Source: AC-32 sp963813435
GTDB taxonomy: Bacteria > Actinomycetota > Thermoleophilia > Gaiellales > Gaiellaceae
Reading direction: 5' to 3'
Assembly (NCBI GenBank): GCA_963813435.1
Contig: CAWEYY010000003.1
Span: 124,001-188,000 of the forward strand
DNA: 64,000 nt
The position numbers were made by a program, and so were the translations under genes. Within the stretch, counting starts at the first letter, position 1; every line of letters begins with the position of its first letter. The notes under the pieces were generated by a model. That model searched no databases. It saw only the letters and a program-made list of their open reading frames with translations, and was not told the origin of the DNA. This document shows, in pieces, positions 33,531 to 42,251 of the stretch.

Positions 33531-34678
33531 TCAGACGCGCTCGATGACGGCGGCGATCGCCTGGCCGAAGCCGATGCACATCGTCGCGAGCCCGTAGCGC
33601 GCGTCGCGCCGCTCGAGCTCGTTCAGCAGCGTCGCGGTGATGCGGGCGCCGGTGGCGCCGAGCGGATGGCCGAGCGAGATCCCGCCCCCGTTCGGGTTGA
33701 CGTCCGCCGCCCGCTCCTCGAGCCCGGCGTCCCGCATGAACTGGAGCGCGACCGACGCGAACGCCTCGTTCACCTCGATCACGGCGACGTCGTCCCACCG
33801 CAGCCCTGCGCGGGCCAGCGCGCGCTCGGACGCCTGCGGGTTCCCGTGCAGCATCAACCGTGGATCGACTCCGGCGAGCCCGAACGACACGAACCGCGCC
33901 CGCGGCTCGAGCCCGAGCCGCGAGCACGCGGCCTCGCTCGCGACCAGCACGGCCGCGGCCCCGTCGCAGATCTGGCTCGAGTTGCCGGCCGTGACGCGTC
34001 CCTCGGGCAGAAACGCCGGCTTCAGCGCGGCCAGCGCCTCCGGAGAGGTGTCCGCGCGCGGCGTCTCGTCCACCGCGAGAACGGTGCCCACGTGCGGATT
34101 CGTGACCTCGACGGGCACGATCTCGTTCTCGAACCGGCCCTCGCTCGATCGCGGCCAGCGCGCGCCGGTGCGACTCGTACGAATAGGCGTCGAGCTCCTG
34201 GCGCGACAAGGCCCCATTCCTCCGCGATCAGCTCGGCCGAGATCCCCTGCGGGACGATCTCCCAGCACTCGAGCAGCCGGTCGGAGAGGTCTCCGCCGCT
34301 CGACCCCATCGGCACCCGGGACATCGACTCGACGCCAGCCGCAACGACCAGGTCGAGCTGACCCGACCACACGGCCGCGGCAGCGTTGAAGCAGCACTGC
34401 ATCGACGAGCCGCACTGCCGGTCGACGGTCGTCCCCGGAACGGTGTCAGGCCACCCGGCGACGAGAGGCGCCATCCGGCCGATGTTCCAGCCCTGTTCCC
34501 CGACCTGCGAGACGCAGCCCATCTGCACGTCCTCGACCTCGGCCGGATCGACGCCGGTCCGCGCCACGAGCCCGTTCAGCACCTGCCCGGCGAGCTCGTC
34601 CGCGCGGAGACTCGCAAGCGTTCCGTTCCGCTTGCCGATCGGCGACCGCACCGCGTCGACGATCAGCGCATCAACCAT
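33531..34678 (-). CDS. Acetyl-CoA C-acyltransferase (thiolase), interrupted by two frameshifts
   Basis: Thiolase that cleaves or forms 3-ketoacyl-CoA. The 5' part has TVDRQCGSSMQC (catalytic Cys) and ends AELIAEEWG; a middle piece in a second frame reads SRQELDAYSYESHRRALAAIERG; the rest in a third frame has VNEAFASVALQF, NPNGGGISLGHPLGATGAR and MCIGFGQ (second catalytic Cys). Length is 1148 nt, two over 382 codons. Extra bases near 34208-34213 and 34135-34140 explain both shifts. ATG at 34678 overlaps the restored cyclase stop by 8 nt. Confidence 0.93.
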
Positions 34679-36012
34679 CGACCACAGCGTATAGCCGCCA
34701 TTCGCCCGGAACGCCCTTCAGTTCGTGGAGGACCGCGCTCCTCGAACTCGAGGCCCGAGCCAGCGACGAGATCCTTGACCGTGGATGAGACGAGCACGTC
34801 TCCGGGCTGCGCGGCTCCGGCGATCCGCGCCCCTGTGTGCACGGCGATCCCGCTCAGCTTCCCGTCGAGCCGTTCGCACTCGCCCGTGTGGACGCCGGCG
34901 CGGACCTCGAGCTCGATCTCGGCGAGGTCGGAGCGGATCGCGCACGCGCAGCGGATCGCCCGACCTGGACCGTCGAAGCTGGCCAGGAACCCGTCGCCCG
35001 CGACGTCGAGCTCCTCGCCGCGGAACTCGGCGAGCCGGCGTCGCACGTGCGTGTGGTGCGTGCGCAGGAGATCGCGCCAGGCGACATCGCCCAGCTCGGC
35101 CGCGCGCTCGCTCGAGCCGACGATGTCCGTGAACAGGATCGTCGCGAGCACGCGGTCCGACTCGGACACTCGCCCGACGCGCTCCACGAACCGCGTGATC
35201 GCGGCAATCGATGCCTCGTGCGTCTCGTCGTCGATCCAGGTGTAGATCCCCCGCATCCTGGGCAGCTCCACGAGCTCGCACTGCGCAACCCGGTCCGCCA
35301 CGTACTCCGCCGGACCGCGCTCCTCCGGCTTGAACAGGACCATCGTCGGCACGCGCACCGCGCCGAGAACGTCGCTCACGTCCGAGTCGCGTATGGCGCG
35401 GAAGAGCGACACGGCCGCGCCGGGGCTCAGCCCTCGCCGCATGTGTGTCACGAACCAGTCGACGAACTCTGGATCCTCGGCCCCGTCGGGGGCCCACTGC
35501 TCCACGAGCTCCTCGAAGAAGTCCCTTCGGCCCCAGCGCTCGCCGACATCGGCGATCCGCCCGCGCCACTCCTCGTCGCTCGGCGCCCACGGGTAGTCGG
35601 GCGCCTGCCGGCCTCGGATCGAGGGCTCGAGGAGGACGAGCCCGCTCGTGCGCTCCGGGTATGTCGCGGCGAAGAGGATCGCGAGGCGCGCGCTCTCGAG
35701 GCTGGCCCAGAAGACCGCGCGCTGCGAGCCGGCCGCGTCCATGACCGCGCCGAGGTCGTCCATCCGTGCCTCGAGCGTCGCGGCCTCACGCATCCGGTCC
35801 GAGAGCCCCGTGCCGCGCTTGTCGAGCATGAGGACCCGGCCGGCCTCGGCGAGACCCACGACGTGGCGTCTGAGCAGCGGGTGCTCCCACATCGAGAGCA
35901 GCTCACCGGAGAAGCCGCGAGCGAAGACGATGTCGGTCGGGCCCTCGCCGACGATCTGGTACGCGATCGCGACGTCGCCGCTTCGCGCGTACAGGACGTC
36001 CGGGATCTCCAC
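34671..36012 (-). CDS. Alpha/beta-hydrolase-like plus class III adenylate cyclase fusion, frameshifted near the C-terminus
   Basis: About 446 aa when corrected. An alpha/beta-hydrolase fold (1-280; DKRGTGLSDR, LFAATYPERTSG) is joined to a class III nucleotide cyclase domain (290-440; ILFTDIVGSSERAAELG with Asp296, DVAGDGFLASFDGP with Asp340, IAVHTGARIAG). At the hydrolase nucleophile elbow the usual G-x-S-x-G reads A-S-L-E-S (Leu105), so this part probably senses rather than cleaves. An extra base near 34727-34731 shifts the frame; without it the tail becomes HELKGVPGEWRLYAVVDG, the family ending, with the stop at 34671. GTG start, GGGAGGA upstream. Confidence 0.88.
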
Positions 36013-36028
36013 GGGCGAATCCTCCCAC

Positions 36029-36034
36029 TAGACT
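36029..36034 (+). promoter_or_regulatory. Putative -10 hexamer of the aldehyde dehydrogenase gene (leaderless)
   Basis: TAGACT, 6 nt before the GTG at 36041, in the 28-nt gap to the divergent cyclase gene. Confidence 0.5.
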
Positions 36035-36040
36035 CACGGC

Positions 36041-37468
36041 GTGGCCACGACGCTCATCGAGCGCAAGGTCTTCGTCGGCGGCGAGTGGGTCGAGACCGGC
36101 GACTGGACGGACGTTCACTCGCCCTACTCGGGCGAGGTCGTCGGCCGCGTCGCCAAGGCTGGAGCGACCGAGACGAAGCGGGCGATCGACGCGGCCGAGC
36201 AGCGCGATGCGCGAGCCGCTCCCGGCCCACAGGCGTGCGGAGATCCTGGTACGTGTGGCGTGGCGCTCGGCCGGCGGCACGACGAAGTCGCGCGGCTGAT
36301 CTCCGACGAGGCCGGCAAGCCGATGAAGGCGGCGCGGGTCGAGGCCACGCGCGCGATGTCGACGTACACCTTCGCGGCCGTGGAGGCGCGCAAGCTCGCC
36401 GGCGAGATGGTTCCGATGGACGCGGCGCAGGCCGGCGAGGGAAAGCTCGCGTTCACGCTGCGCGAGCCGATCGGGATCGTCGCCGCGATCTCGCCGTTCA
36501 ATTTCCCGCTCAACCTCGTCGCGCACAAGCTCGCTCCCGCGTTCGCAGCCGGCTGCGCGGTGGTGCTCAAGCCCGCGGGCCACACGCCGCTCTCGGCGCT
36601 GCTGCTGGCGGAGCTGGAGGAGGAAGCAGGCCTCCCGCCCGGCTGGCTGAACGTCGTCGTCGGCCCGTCGGCGGAGATCGGCGACGTCATGGTCGAGGAC
36701 GAGCGCGTGAAGGCGATCTCGTTCACGGGCTCCGGCCCGGTCGGTTGGGGACTCAAGGAGCGCGCGCCGAAGAAGCGCGTCGCCCTCGAGCTCGGCAACG
36801 CGACCCCGGTGATCGTCGCGGCGGACGCCGACCTCGACGTAGCCGCAACGGCGATGGCCGCAAACAGCTTTTCCTTCGCCGGCCAGAGCTGCATCTCCGT
36901 GCAGCGGCTCTACGTGGAGCGCCCGGCCTACGACGCGTTCGTCGAGCGGTTCATCCCGAAGGTCGAGGCGCTCGTCATCGGCGACCCCGCCGACGAGGAC
37001 ACCGACGTCGGCCCCGTGATCGATGAGGACGCGAAGACGCGGATCCTCGAGTGGATCGACGAGGCCCGTGCGGGCGGTGCCGAGGTGCTCACCGGCGGCG
37101 AGGAGCAGGACGGCCTGATCCAGCCGACGGTGATCGCGAATGCCTCCCCGGATCTCAAGGTGAGCTGCGACGAGGTCTTCGGCCCGGTCGTGACGCTGAA
37201 CGCGGTCGACTCCATCGACGAGGCGATCGAGCTCGCGAACTCGACGCGATTCGGCCTGCAGGCCGGGATCTTCACGAGCGCGATCGGGACGGCGCTGCGC
37301 GCGGCCCGCGAGCTCGAGTTCGGCGGCGTGACCGTGAACGAGGCGCCGACATTCCGCACCGACCAGATGCCCTACGGCGGCGTCAAGGACTCGGGCAACA
37401 CGCGCGAGGGCCCCGCGTACGCCGTGCGCGAGCTGACCGAAGAGCGCCTGGTCGTCATCCAGCTTTGA
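36041..37468 (+). CDS. NAD(P)-dependent aldehyde dehydrogenase, with a compensated double frameshift
   Basis: 475 aa. Typical ALDH: SPFNFPLNLVAHKLAPAFAAG, VLKPAGHTPL, ISFTGSGPVGWGLKERA, ALELGNATPV, SFAGQSCISVQR (catalytic Cys), EVFGPVVT, FGLQAGIFTS. Between about residues 55 and 74 the frame is wrong: the plus-one frame reads MREPLPAHRRAEILVRVA, the expected family segment. An extra base at 36200-36206 and a missing one at 36253-36262 explain it. Otherwise intact. Divergent from the cyclase gene. Confidence 0.93.
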   Translation: MATTLIERKVFVGGEWVETGDWTDVHSPYSGEVVGRVAKAGATETKRAIDAAEQRDARAAPGPQACGDPGTCGVALGRRHDEVARLISDEAGKPMKAARVEATRAMSTYTFAAVEARKLAGEMVPMDAAQAGEGKLAFTLREPIGIVAAISPFNFPLNLVAHKLAPAFAAGCAVVLKPAGHTPLSALLLAELEEEAGLPPGWLNVVVGPSAEIGDVMVEDERVKAISFTGSGPVGWGLKERAPKKRVALELGNATPVIVAADADLDVAATAMAANSFSFAGQSCISVQRLYVERPAYDAFVERFIPKVEALVIGDPADEDTDVGPVIDEDAKTRILEWIDEARAGGAEVLTGGEEQDGLIQPTVIANASPDLKVSCDEVFGPVVTLNAVDSIDEAIELANSTRFGLQAGIFTSAIGTALRAARELEFGGVTVNEAPTFRTDQMPYGGVKDSGNTREGPAYAVRELTEERLVVIQL

Positions 37469-37481
37469 GGAGCGTCCCGGC

Positions 37482-37634
37482 GTGATCGGCGTCGCGATCG
37501 CGGTGATCGTGATCGGGATCGCGTTCGGGATCGTGTGGCCATGGGTTGGGATCGTCATCGGCCTAGCGGGTGTCCTCCTCCTCGTCGCGCTGCTCGCCGG
37601 AACCGGCCGCAGGGCGCCGAAACCGGAGCGCTGA
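37482..37634 (+). CDS. Small two-helix membrane protein, unknown function
   Basis: 50 aa: VIGVAIAVIVIGIAFGIVWP, then a second helix IVIGLAGVLLLVALLAG and a basic tail TGRRAPKPER. GTG at 37482 has GAGGAG 10 nt upstream. It follows the aldehyde dehydrogenase stop by 13 nt in the same direction. Not recognised. Confidence 0.65.
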   Translation: MIGVAIAVIVIGIAFGIVWPWVGIVIGLAGVLLLVALLAGTGRRAPKPER

Positions 37635-37712
37635 GGCGTCGCTCGCGATGCCGATCTCAGGACGCACGGGGGCTCCCGTGCGTCCGTCGGAAATGACCGG
37701 TCGAACCGAGTG
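37634..37712 (+). repeat. Dispersed intergenic hairpin repeat, copy D (after small membrane protein)
   Basis: Head AGGCGTCGCTCGCGATGCCG begins on the last base of the preceding stop codon. Then CTCAGG, a perfect 11-bp hairpin (37660-37670 pairs with 37675-37685, loop GGCT), CGTCGGAAA and the tail GACCGGTCGAACCG, shared with the copy at 16935. Confidence 0.8.
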
Positions 37713-37755
37713 AAATCCAACCGAACACGCCCAAAGGCCCAACCACCCGCGTTGC

Positions 37756-37761
37756 TAGACT
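37756..37761 (+). promoter_or_regulatory. Putative -10 hexamer of the zinc-ribbon gene at 37772 (leaderless)
   Basis: TAGACT, 10 nt before the GTG at 37772; same hexamer as ahead of murE and the aldehyde dehydrogenase. Confidence 0.5.
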
Positions 37762-37771
37762 CGCGCCTCGC

Positions 37772-38299
37772 GTGGCGCGTTTTTCCCTGCTAAACCGCAT
37801 TCGCCGGCATCCCGAGGACGATTCCGGAGAAAGCCCCGCGCGGCCGCTCCGGCGGGCGCCCTCTCCGGGGGCTCTGCGTCGAGAGCGGCGCGCGATCCTG
37901 AAGGCCCGCGAGGAGCAGATCCGCGACCTGGGCGGCCTGACGCTCGAGATGTACCGCCGCTCGTCCTTCCGCGACGACCTGCTGATCGAGCGCTGCAAGG
38001 AGATCGTGGCGCTCGAGGAGCGGCTCCACGAGCTGGACTCGATGCTCGCCTCCGTCGCGAGCGCACGGCGCGCGCCGACGACGTGCGAGTGCGGCGCTCC
38101 CGTTCCCTGGGGCTCGCACTTCTGCGCCAACTGCGGCCGCCCGGTCGGGGCCGAGCCGGTCGTCGCGTGCGCGAACTGCGGTCACCCGCTCCCGGCCGAC
38201 GCCCAGTTCTGCGCCAGCTGCGGGCGCGAGGCGGGCCCCGTCGGCGACTCGGACGACCACGGCGTCGCGGACAACGGCGCCGATCCCTGGGAGCGCTAG
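37772..38299 (+). CDS. Double zinc-ribbon protein, unknown function
   Basis: 175 aa: basic N-terminus, helical middle with EMYRRSSFRDDLLIERCKEIVALEERLHELDSM, then two zinc ribbons (CECGAPVPWGSHFCANCG and CANCGHPLPADAQFCASCG). The layout suggests a small adaptor or regulator. Its stop is directly followed by the GTG of the next gene, also zinc-ribbon-bearing, so the two form an operon. Confidence 0.75.
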   Translation: MARFSLLNRIRRHPEDDSGESPARPLRRAPSPGALRRERRAILKAREEQIRDLGGLTLEMYRRSSFRDDLLIERCKEIVALEERLHELDSMLASVASARRAPTTCECGAPVPWGSHFCANCGRPVGAEPVVACANCGHPLPADAQFCASCGREAGPVGDSDDHGVADNGADPWER

Positions 38300-38974
38300 G
38301 TGGCCGGCGAGCAGGACGGGCGCTGCCCGCGCTGCGACACGCCGTACGGCGAGGAACAGGAGTACTGCCTCGAGTGCGGGGCGCGGCTGCCGTCGCAGAG
38401 CGGCATCGTCGGGCGGCTCGGCTCGGCCTGGCGCCGCCGGTTCGACTGGTATCCCGGCGACTGGATCTGGCCGGCGCTCCTCGCCCTGGTGATCGCCGCG
38501 GCCGCAGGCGCTGCCTCCGCGATCTGGCTCGCAGACCAGTCGAACGCGAGCGACAAGACCCTCGTGGCGACGTCTCCCGGCGCATCGAGCGTCCAGCAGA
38601 CCCAGTCCGCACCGCCCGAGCCAACCGTCACGCAGCCGACGACCCCGACGACGACCGCCACACCGGCGCCTCCCCCGCCCCCGGTCAACGCTCCGGCCGT
38701 CTGGCCTGCGGGGCGCAGCGGCTGGACGATCGTCCTCGACTCACTCCCGAGCCCGAGCGGTCGCGCGTCGGCGACCGCGGAGGCGCAGCGCGCGCGGCGT
38801 AGCGGCATGAAGAAGGTCGGCGTCCTCGACTCGTCGCAGTTCTCGAGCCTCCACCCCGGCTACCTCGTGGTGTTCGCCGGGATCTACGGCTCCCAAGCGG
38901 AGGCCCAGAGCGCGATCATCGACGCCCACCGCCACGGCTTCGGCGGCGCATATCCGCGGCGCATTACCCCGTAG
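38300..38974 (+). CDS. Zinc-ribbon membrane protein with SPOR-like C-terminus
   Basis: 224 aa: N-terminal zinc ribbon (CPRCDTPYGEEQEYCLECG), a membrane helix (about 55-75, WPALLALVIAAAAGAASAIW), a Pro/Thr-rich linker (about 95-135), then a SPOR-like domain (WTIVLDSLPS, GYLVVFAGIYGSQAEAQSAI). SPOR domains bind denuded peptidoglycan at division sites, so this may link a cytoplasmic signal to the septal wall. Immediately follows the preceding zinc-ribbon gene with no gap. Confidence 0.78.
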   Translation: MAGEQDGRCPRCDTPYGEEQEYCLECGARLPSQSGIVGRLGSAWRRRFDWYPGDWIWPALLALVIAAAAGAASAIWLADQSNASDKTLVATSPGASSVQQTQSAPPEPTVTQPTTPTTTATPAPPPPPVNAPAVWPAGRSGWTIVLDSLPSPSGRASATAEAQRARRSGMKKVGVLDSSQFSSLHPGYLVVFAGIYGSQAEAQSAIIDAHRHGFGGAYPRRITP

Positions 38975-39012
38975 CTGTCGCGTTTTCCAATCTGCAAACC
39001 GAGGCCCTGACT

Positions 39013-39040
39013 TTGTAACAGGGCCCGCGTGGGTTATATT
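39013..39040 (+). promoter_or_regulatory. Promoter of the gene at 39129
   Basis: TTGTAA (39013-39018), a 16-bp spacer and TATATT (39035-39040), the most AT-rich -10 in the window. It gives a leader of about 80 nt. That leader contains three TTAAC blocks (within 39068-39110; GGTTTAACC, GTTAAC, ATTAACC), which might be operators. Confidence 0.55.
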
Positions 39041-39128
39041 CGCCCCTGCAGGCCATCAGCGCAGACCAGGTTTAACCGCTCGTTAACAAAGCTTTGCGCC
39101 AGATTAACCGGAGCCCAGGATACTGACG

Positions 39129-39578
39129 GTGGACGAGAGAGCCCGCCAGATTCAGGCCTGCATGTATCAGTACTCACGTGCCATTTACAGGTCGATCAAG
39201 GATCTCGTGGATCCTTACGTCGACTCCGAGACCCGCGCCCAGTACCGGCGCGAGGTGCTCGAGGCGTGCGAGCAGACGATGGAGCGGCTGGCCAAGGATC
39301 CGCTCTACTTCGCAAAGCCCGATCGCGCCCTCTTCCAGGATCTCCGCCGCTATTTCCCGATCACATGCCAGGCGCAGGTCGCCTGGGCGGTGCGCGAGGG
39401 GGTGGCGGCGGCGGTCGCGTTCATCGAAAGCCAGATCGAGGCAGGCGCTTTCGACGGCGGCGTCGCCCGCTGTCGCGCGACGACCCGCAAGGGCAAGCCG
39501 TGCCAGCGCACGCCGCTGCCCGACCGCGACTACTGCCCGTCGCACCAGCATCTCGAGCGCAGCAAGGTCGCGGCATAA
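39129..39578 (+). CDS. Small protein with C-terminal Cys/His zinc motif, unknown function
   Basis: 149 aa. Helical N-terminal part (MDERARQIQACMYQYSRAIY) with a long amphipathic stretch, and a C-terminal knuckle CRATTRKGKPCQRTPLPDRDYC followed by xxH, a small zinc-binding motif found in many bacterial and phage proteins. GTG start at 39129 behind a clear sigma-70 promoter. Followed at its stop by a hairpin repeat. Confidence 0.65.
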   Translation: MDERARQIQACMYQYSRAIYRSIKDLVDPYVDSETRAQYRREVLEACEQTMERLAKDPLYFAKPDRALFQDLRRYFPITCQAQVAWAVREGVAAAVAFIESQIEAGAFDGGVARCRATTRKGKPCQRTPLPDRDYCPSHQHLERSKVAA

Positions 39579-39642
39579 GGCGCCGACTCGGCGGCGCCGA
39601 CCGTAGAGGGCGTGCGGGCTTTGCCCGTGCGACCGTCTGACG
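39577..39642 (+). repeat. Dispersed intergenic hairpin repeat, copy B
   Basis: Begins on the stop codon of the preceding gene with AAGGCGCCGACTCGGCGGCG, then the hairpin CGTGCGGGC-TTT-GCCCGTGCG (with two G-T pairs), then ACCGTCTG. Head and loop match the copy at 8231 most closely. Confidence 0.75.
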
Positions 39643-39711
39643 CAGGCTCTTGGGACCGGACGGCTGGCCGGCCATCTCGTTGGCCGCGTAGCCGAAGCAC
39701 CCCGGAGCGGG

Positions 39712-39717
39712 TAGGCT
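39712..39717 (+). promoter_or_regulatory. Putative -10 hexamer of pafBC (leaderless)
   Basis: TAGGCT, 9 nt before the TTG at 39727. A leaderless TTG start is unusual. Confidence 0.4.
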
Positions 39718-39726
39718 CGCTCGGGT

Positions 39727-41727
39727 TTGAGCCACGACACAGACAAGCTGATCCGCCAGCTCTCGCTGGTTGCGTTCCTGATGGCGGAGCGGCGACCGGT
39801 CACCGCGCGCGAGATCAAGAGCAGCGTCGAGGGCTACCAGGAGATGTCGGACGAGGCGTTCGCTCGCCGCTTCTACTCCGATCGTGCGGAGCTGCAGGCC
39901 CTCGGCGTCCCGTTGCACTCGCAGCGCGACGAGTACACCGGCGAGGAGCTCTACACGATGCGCTCCGAGCGCTACTTCCTGCCCCCGCTCGAGCTCACCG
40001 ACGACGAGCTCGCGGCGCTGCAGACCTGCCTCTATCTCCTCGAAGGGAAGTTCGCCTACGCCGAGCCGCTTCGCCTCGCGCTGCAGAACCTCGCGCTCGG
40101 CCGGCCGGGCTTCTCCGAGGCCCCGACCGACACCGCGATGCGCGTCGAGGTGCTCGACCCCGAGTACTCGACGGAGATGCAGGGGCGCTTGAGCAAGCTC
40201 GAAGCGGCGATCTCGAAGCAGCGCACGGTCAAGTTCCCCTACTGGTCGATCTCGCGCGACGACGAGCGCGAGCGCACAGTCAACCCGTACGCGCTCTTTC
40301 AGGACGCAGGTGCCTGGTACGTCGTCGGCAAGGACCTCGACGCCGAGGACGAGCGCACGTTCCGCGTCTCGCGGATCCGCGGCGAGATCCGCTTCGCGAC
40401 GCGCCGCGAGCGCGACTTCCGCCTTCCAGCCGACTTCGACGTCGACCAGTACCGCGGCCGCCCGCCGTGGCAGATCGGCGACGTCGTCGGCGAGGCGCGC
40501 ATCGAGGTCGGCGGCGACACGGCCTGGTGGGTGCAGCGCACGTACGGCGACAGCGGCCGAGTCGACGACGGGGTCTTCGTCACCGGGTACTCGAGCCTTC
40601 CTCTGCTCGCGTCGTGGCTCCTGCGCCAGGACGGCCGCGCCGCGCCGCAGGCTCCGGACGAGCTTCGGCGCGAGGTCGCCCGCGCGCTCAGACTCGTCCG
40701 CGACCGGCACGAGAAGCAGCCCGACCGGCTCGCGGCCGAGTCCGACGGCGTGGACGAGGAGATCGTCGAACGCCCAGCCGCGCCGGTCCACCCCGAGCGC
40801 TTCGCCGTCCTCCAGGCCCTGCTCGCCTACCTCCTCGACCGCTGCGGCGAGAGCTCGGAGGCGGAGATCGCGGCCGCGGACCTCACCGAGCGCTTCGGGA
40901 TCCCGCCGGAGGAGCTCGAGGAGCACCTCTCGCTGCTCAACCTGGTGAACTTCGGCGGCGGCTGCTATGCGATCTACGCCGAGCTCGACGGCGACACCGT
41001 CCGCGTCGACAAGGAGCTCTTCGGCGACACGTTCCGCGCCCCGCCGCGCCTGACGCCGCTCGAGGCGCGGGCGATCAGGCTCGCGCTGGAGTTCGTCGGC
41101 CCGATGATCGCGGCCGATGCCCGTACTCCGCTCGAGCGCGTGCGGGCCAAGCTCGAGGAGACGTTCGGCGAGTTCGAGCTCGCCCAGACGCCCGAGCCGC
41201 AGGTGCAGCGCGCCGAGGAGGACCTCGTCGGCACGCTCAGCCGTGGCCTGCGCGAGCGGCGGCTCGTCCAGGTCGACTACCTCAAGGAGGGCGAGGTCTC
41301 GACGCACCTCGTCGAGCCGTACTCGCTCGAGCGGCGCCTGCCCTACTGGTACGTCCACACCTGGGACCGCACCCGCGAGGGCGAGCGCTCGTTCCGCCTC
41401 GACCGAATGCGCAGCGCCCGGATCCAGCGCGGCCGCTTCGAGCCGCGCGAGGGCTTCGACCCGCACGAGTTCCGCGACGCCCGCACGGCGCGTATCTGGT
41501 ACTCGAAGGAGATCGCGCGCTGGGAGCTCGAGAAGGGTGCGCAGCTCCTCCTTGACGGGTCGGCAGTCGCCGAGCGGCCCGTCGGGAGCCCCGAGTGGCT
41601 CGTCGGCGAGATCCTCTCGTACCGCGGCGAGGCGATCGTGCTCGACCCCCCGGAGCTCCGCCGGGCAATCGCGCAGCGGGCGCGTGAGCTGCAGCGCGAG
41701 CTCGGCCTTTCGCGCGTCCGGGTCTAA
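39727..41727 (+). CDS. pafBC: Fused PafB-PafC type WYL-domain transcriptional regulator
   Basis: 666 aa. Two tandem copies of the same layout: a winged-helix DNA-binding region, a linker, a WYL domain (about 140-230 and 520-600; e.g. NPYALFQDAGAWYVVGKD and EPYSLERRLPYWYVHTW) and a C-terminal WCX extension. This is the PafB-PafC arrangement, usually two adjacent genes but naturally fused in some actinobacteria. PafBC activates the LexA-independent DNA-damage response. No proteasome or Pup genes lie nearby. TTG at 39727 is the only start that keeps the N-terminal helix. Confidence 0.85.
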   Translation: MSHDTDKLIRQLSLVAFLMAERRPVTAREIKSSVEGYQEMSDEAFARRFYSDRAELQALGVPLHSQRDEYTGEELYTMRSERYFLPPLELTDDELAALQTCLYLLEGKFAYAEPLRLALQNLALGRPGFSEAPTDTAMRVEVLDPEYSTEMQGRLSKLEAAISKQRTVKFPYWSISRDDERERTVNPYALFQDAGAWYVVGKDLDAEDERTFRVSRIRGEIRFATRRERDFRLPADFDVDQYRGRPPWQIGDVVGEARIEVGGDTAWWVQRTYGDSGRVDDGVFVTGYSSLPLLASWLLRQDGRAAPQAPDELRREVARALRLVRDRHEKQPDRLAAESDGVDEEIVERPAAPVHPERFAVLQALLAYLLDRCGESSEAEIAAADLTERFGIPPEELEEHLSLLNLVNFGGGCYAIYAELDGDTVRVDKELFGDTFRAPPRLTPLEARAIRLALEFVGPMIAADARTPLERVRAKLEETFGEFELAQTPEPQVQRAEEDLVGTLSRGLRERRLVQVDYLKEGEVSTHLVEPYSLERRLPYWYVHTWDRTREGERSFRLDRMRSARIQRGRFEPREGFDPHEFRDARTARIWYSKEIARWELEKGAQLLLDGSAVAERPVGSPEWLVGEILSYRGEAIVLDPPELRRAIAQRARELQRELGLSRVRV

Positions 41728-41800
41728 CGACGCATTGCGAACCCCGGGTCCGTAATGCTGCGGCGAGCAGCGTCCACGATACGAGCGAGGGGGTAACCAG

Positions 41801-42250
41801 ATGACCGCGAAGAGCGACTTCACGGACGAGGAGTGGGAGCTCGTCGCCGAAGGGCCGGCACTGGCCGGCGTGATCGCCGCGACTTCCCAGCGCGGCGGGA
41901 GCTTCAGGGAGAGCTACGCACTGGCCAAGACCTACGCCGAGGCGCGCCAGCGGCACGGCGATAGCGAGCTGCTCGACCAGATCGTCTCCGCGAAGCCCGA
42001 GTTCGACCGCAAGAAGTACCACTCGCCCGAGGAGCTCCACGACAAGGGCCTGCAGCGGATCCAGCAGGCGACGGAGCTCGTCGAGAGCAAGGCGACTCCG
42101 GAAGAGGTGGACTCCTACCGGTCCTTCGCGCTCGATGTGGCGAAGAACGTCGCCGCTGCACACAAGGAGGACGGCGAGCGCGTCAGCCCGGCCGAGGAGG
42201 CCGCGATCGCCGCCGTCAGCGCGAGCCTCGGGACGACCGCCTCCGGCTGA
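41801..42250 (+). CDS. Conserved helical protein, unknown function
   Basis: 149 aa. Opens TDEEWELVAEGPALAGVIAATSQRGG, then mixed charged helices to SPAEEAAIAAVSASLG. GGGGGTAA gives a weak ribosome-binding site before ATG 41801. One base separates its stop from the convergent histidine kinase stop. Not recognised. Confidence 0.6.
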   Translation: MTAKSDFTDEEWELVAEGPALAGVIAATSQRGGSFRESYALAKTYAEARQRHGDSELLDQIVSAKPEFDRKKYHSPEELHDKGLQRIQQATELVESKATPEEVDSYRSFALDVAKNVAAAHKEDGERVSPAEEAAIAAVSASLGTTASG

Positions 42251-42251
42251 C

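Noticed and set aside
38560..38700. Pro/Thr-rich low-complexity run
   Set aside because: It is the flexible linker between membrane helix and SPOR-like domain of the gene at 38300, not an independent repeat.
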